This document shows positions 62,124 to 64,000 of a stretch of 64,000 nucleotides of DNA, piece after piece (position 1 is the stretch's first letter; each line of letters starts with the position of its first letter). This DNA comes from Peronospora farinosa. Taxonomy: Eukaryota; Oomycota; Peronosporomycetes; Peronosporales; Peronosporaceae. Location: assembly GCA_947646735.1 (NCBI GenBank), contig CANTFK010000035.1:1-64000 (forward strand), read 5' to 3'. The notes beneath the pieces were generated by a model. It had not been told where the DNA came from. It saw only the letters and a program-made list of their open reading frames with translations, and ran no database searches. Position numbers and translations under genes: made by a program.

Positions 62124-64000
62124 ATGGTGCAGTTGAGTCCTCGACCTTATCAAAACAACGGCGAGGCACATCCGCTGCTTGAAACTCGATCCACATCGCT
62201 TACTCAACCGTTGGTTAACATCCGCTTTAGTAAATGGAGCGTTCTTGCCATTATCTCGACTCTGATATTCGCCGCTGCAGTCTTTGGCATCTTCAAACCA
62301 AGCAGCTCGACGATGAGAAGTGCGACGACCGTGCCGCCTGACGCCAAATTCGACCTCTTCACGCCAATCTTCAACGCTGAAGCTCCGCCTGAGAATCTCT
62401 TTAAACACACCGACGAACAGAAAAATTTGCTGCCGCCCAAGTTCCTCGCTTCTGGTATCGTGGGCTCACGTCCTATTCCGACTAACGACTGGTGGGGCAA
62501 CATTATCGGAGCCACTGTTGGAGAGACTCAAGTCGTGTATCCCGTGTGGACGAACCCGTACAGTGTAACGCCGTCTCTCTTTATGGAGCCTTTCGGTCTC
62601 ACGATGAACTACCCGTTCACGACCCGATTATTCGGAGGAGGCTTGAGTGGCAATGGTGACGCTGAAATGTGGTACATTCACGGCCAAGTGCCTGAGTTTA
62701 CGTTCTCCGCCACGGAATTCTCCAACTTGTCGCATCCAATCTTCGAGGTGTATGACTGGGACGATCTCAGTGTGCAAACTCGTTTCTTATCGCGTGATGA
62801 CTCCTCGAAGAAGTTTGAGGCGACACTTGCAAGTGGCATGGCATTCATCACGGCTCGCTACTCGGGTCTTACCCCGCGCTTCCAGACAATGTATAACATT
62901 TCAACGATCAATGGCTTCGACTCCACTGAGATCTTCAACCGCCCTCTTACCAACACCCGCTATGTGCTCCAGTTTGGCAATGATGCCACCTGGACGCTTT
63001 ACTTTTCCAAGGAAGTTACGCTTCATTTTGACGGTCATTCTACGCTTGACATGAAGGAACCTTTCCACGGAACTGCTCGTGTTGCACTGATCCCTGATGC
63101 ATCTGCGCAGGAGCAAAACTGCTTTGATCAAACGGCAAGCTGCGTCCTTGATGGAGGCCGTGTTGAAGCCCACAACGAAAACGCCTATGCATACAAGTGG
63201 AAGACCAGCGGTGACTGCACGAACGGAATGCTACATTACGCCCAGGTCCATCATGTCGACACTCTGGATCGTAGATTTGCAGAGGAGGCTGATGGTGTTG
63301 CTGCTCATTCCACCACACGTGGACTGATGCAAGGTGTAGTGACCAAGACTTCACCACCCGAGTGGCGCCTTGTGGAATCGGTGGACTTCCCCGTGGACTT
63401 CTACCCCCCGCGAAAACCTAATGCGAAAGCAGTCGAGAAGTTCGAGATGAAGAAGCACTTGATCGCCGACATCAACTCCGAGTGGACGATCGCTTTGGGC
63501 CAGAGCTATTACTTTAACGGCAAGGCTGCACAAAAGTACGCTTCGCTTTGTTTGATGGCTGGGGATCCGTCTATCGTTGGCGAAGACGACACCGAGCTAG
63601 TTTTGCACTGTGTGAAAAAGCTGGAGGGCGTGATGAAGCCGTTCCTCAAGAACTTGTGGACCAACGCACTAAACTATGACACTGTCTACCGCGGCTTGGT
63701 GAGCTCACAGGGTTTTACTCTCAAAGACCCGAACGTTGACTTTGGCAACACCATGTACAACGATCACCATTACCACTACGGCTACTTTATCGTAACTGCC
63801 GCTATCATCAACAAGCTCGACCCCACTTGGTCAGGAATTCCGGAACTCAACCGCATGGCAGGATTTTTGATCCGCGATGTCGCGAATCCATCGGACGCAG
63901 ACCCGTACTTCCCAAAGTTTCGCAGTCTTGATTGGTATCGCGGTCACTCGTACTCACACGGCATCTCGGCTCTCGCAGACGGGAAGGACGAAGAAAGCAC
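62124..64000 (+). CDS. GH81 endo-1,3-beta-glucanase, membrane-anchored (partial, 3' cut)
   Basis: The frame stays open from ATG 62124 to the window end (625 codons so far). Residues 1-40 are polar, followed by one hydrophobic segment (VLAIISTLIFAAAVFGIF) that acts as a type II signal anchor. The GH81 catalytic domain starts with LFTPIFNAEAPPENLF and PIPTNDWWGNII, continues through WTNPYSV, FGLTMNYPF and WTIALGQSYYFNGKA, and holds the catalytic-region motif DFGNTMYNDHHYHYGYF. It reaches FRSLDWYRGHSYSHGISALADGKDEES at the edge, just ahead of the expected catalytic Glu. It cuts 1,3-beta-glucan, the main wall polymer of oomycetes, so it probably remodels the cell wall; action on host callose is possible. 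Confidence 0.93.
   Translation, partial: MVQLSPRPYQNNGEAHPLLETRSTSLTQPLVNIRFSKWSVLAIISTLIFAAAVFGIFKPSSSTMRSATTVPPDAKFDLFTPIFNAEAPPENLFKHTDEQKNLLPPKFLASGIVGSRPIPTNDWWGNIIGATVGETQVVYPVWTNPYSVTPSLFMEPFGLTMNYPFTTRLFGGGLSGNGDAEMWYIHGQVPEFTFSATEFSNLSHPIFEVYDWDDLSVQTRFLSRDDSSKKFEATLASGMAFITARYSGLTPRFQTMYNISTINGFDSTEIFNRPLTNTRYVLQFGNDATWTLYFSKEVTLHFDGHSTLDMKEPFHGTARVALIPDASAQEQNCFDQTASCVLDGGRVEAHNENAYAYKWKTSGDCTNGMLHYAQVHHVDTLDRRFAEEADGVAAHSTTRGLMQGVVTKTSPPEWRLVESVDFPVDFYPPRKPNAKAVEKFEMKKHLIADINSEWTIALGQSYYFNGKAAQKYASLCLMAGDPSIVGEDDTELVLHCVKKLEGVMKPFLKNLWTNALNYDTVYRGLVSSQGFTLKDPNVDFGNTMYNDHHYHYGYFIVTAAIINKLDPTWSGIPELNRMAGFLIRDVANPSDADPYFPKFRSLDWYRGHSYSHGISALADGKDEES

Overview
The window reads as a chromosomal piece of an oomycete, most likely a downy mildew or Phytophthora relative. 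The signs are short spliceosomal introns (about 60-150 nt), a match to the oomycete Inr-type core promoter, oomycete-style fusions of FYVE and PH domains, a GH81 glucanase behind a signal anchor, and Gypsy/Copia elements with TGTAACGG-type LTRs. Species assignment is inference; the gene identities come from motifs visible in the translated sequence.

Layout. Positions 1-29,330 are a repeat-rich block of nested and mostly dead LTR retrotransposons. The only cellular gene seen there is a tRNA-Leu(UAG) at 1710-1787. The block contains one young, nearly complete Gypsy chromovirus on the minus strand (10633-18495). Its two 319-bp LTRs differ at 3 positions and it is flanked by a 6-bp target duplication. 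Around it lie older Gypsy and Copia relics (about 2.8-7.5, 8.5-9.9, 20-24.9 and 25.3-29.3 kb). There are two long LTRs (1157 and 1229 bp, with 4-bp target duplications) that carry internal minisatellites, and a 1175-bp exact-looking tandem duplication holding a solo LTR. Positions 29,463-64,000 are gene-dense and almost repeat-free, with short spacers.

Genes of the dense half, in order: Yippee-like zinc protein (+), PUF60-like splicing factor (-), a SAPS-PH-FYVE protein (-), a mitotic B-type cyclin (+), a type I DnaJ/Hsp40 with a C-terminal CaaX box (+), ribosomal protein eL31 (-), five tandem genes for small PX-like proteins with MGCxxS acylation motifs (+), an ISN1-type IMP 5'-nucleotidase (-), a DUF676/FAM135-like lipase (-), an Oxa1/Cox18 membrane insertase (-), a 2,4-dienoyl-CoA reductase (+), a FYVE-PH protein (-), a lysine-rich KDEKH-repeat protein (-) and the 5' part of a GH81 endo-1,3-beta-glucanase (+, runs off the end). 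Exon structures were built by hand from GT/AG sites and phase and every model closes in frame.

Most notable: (1) the young Gypsy element has a textbook -1 ribosomal frameshift signal between gag and pol; (2) it and a second, diverged Gypsy copy both carry an antisense coiled-coil ORF converging on the integrase C-terminus; (3) the five-gene array combines an invariant dual-acylation N-terminus, an acidic spacer of very variable length and a C-terminal PX-like domain, which suggests a lineage-specific set of membrane-tethered phosphoinositide readers; (4) a family of long LTRs has a minisatellite at a similar relative place but with a different repeat sequence in each copy.
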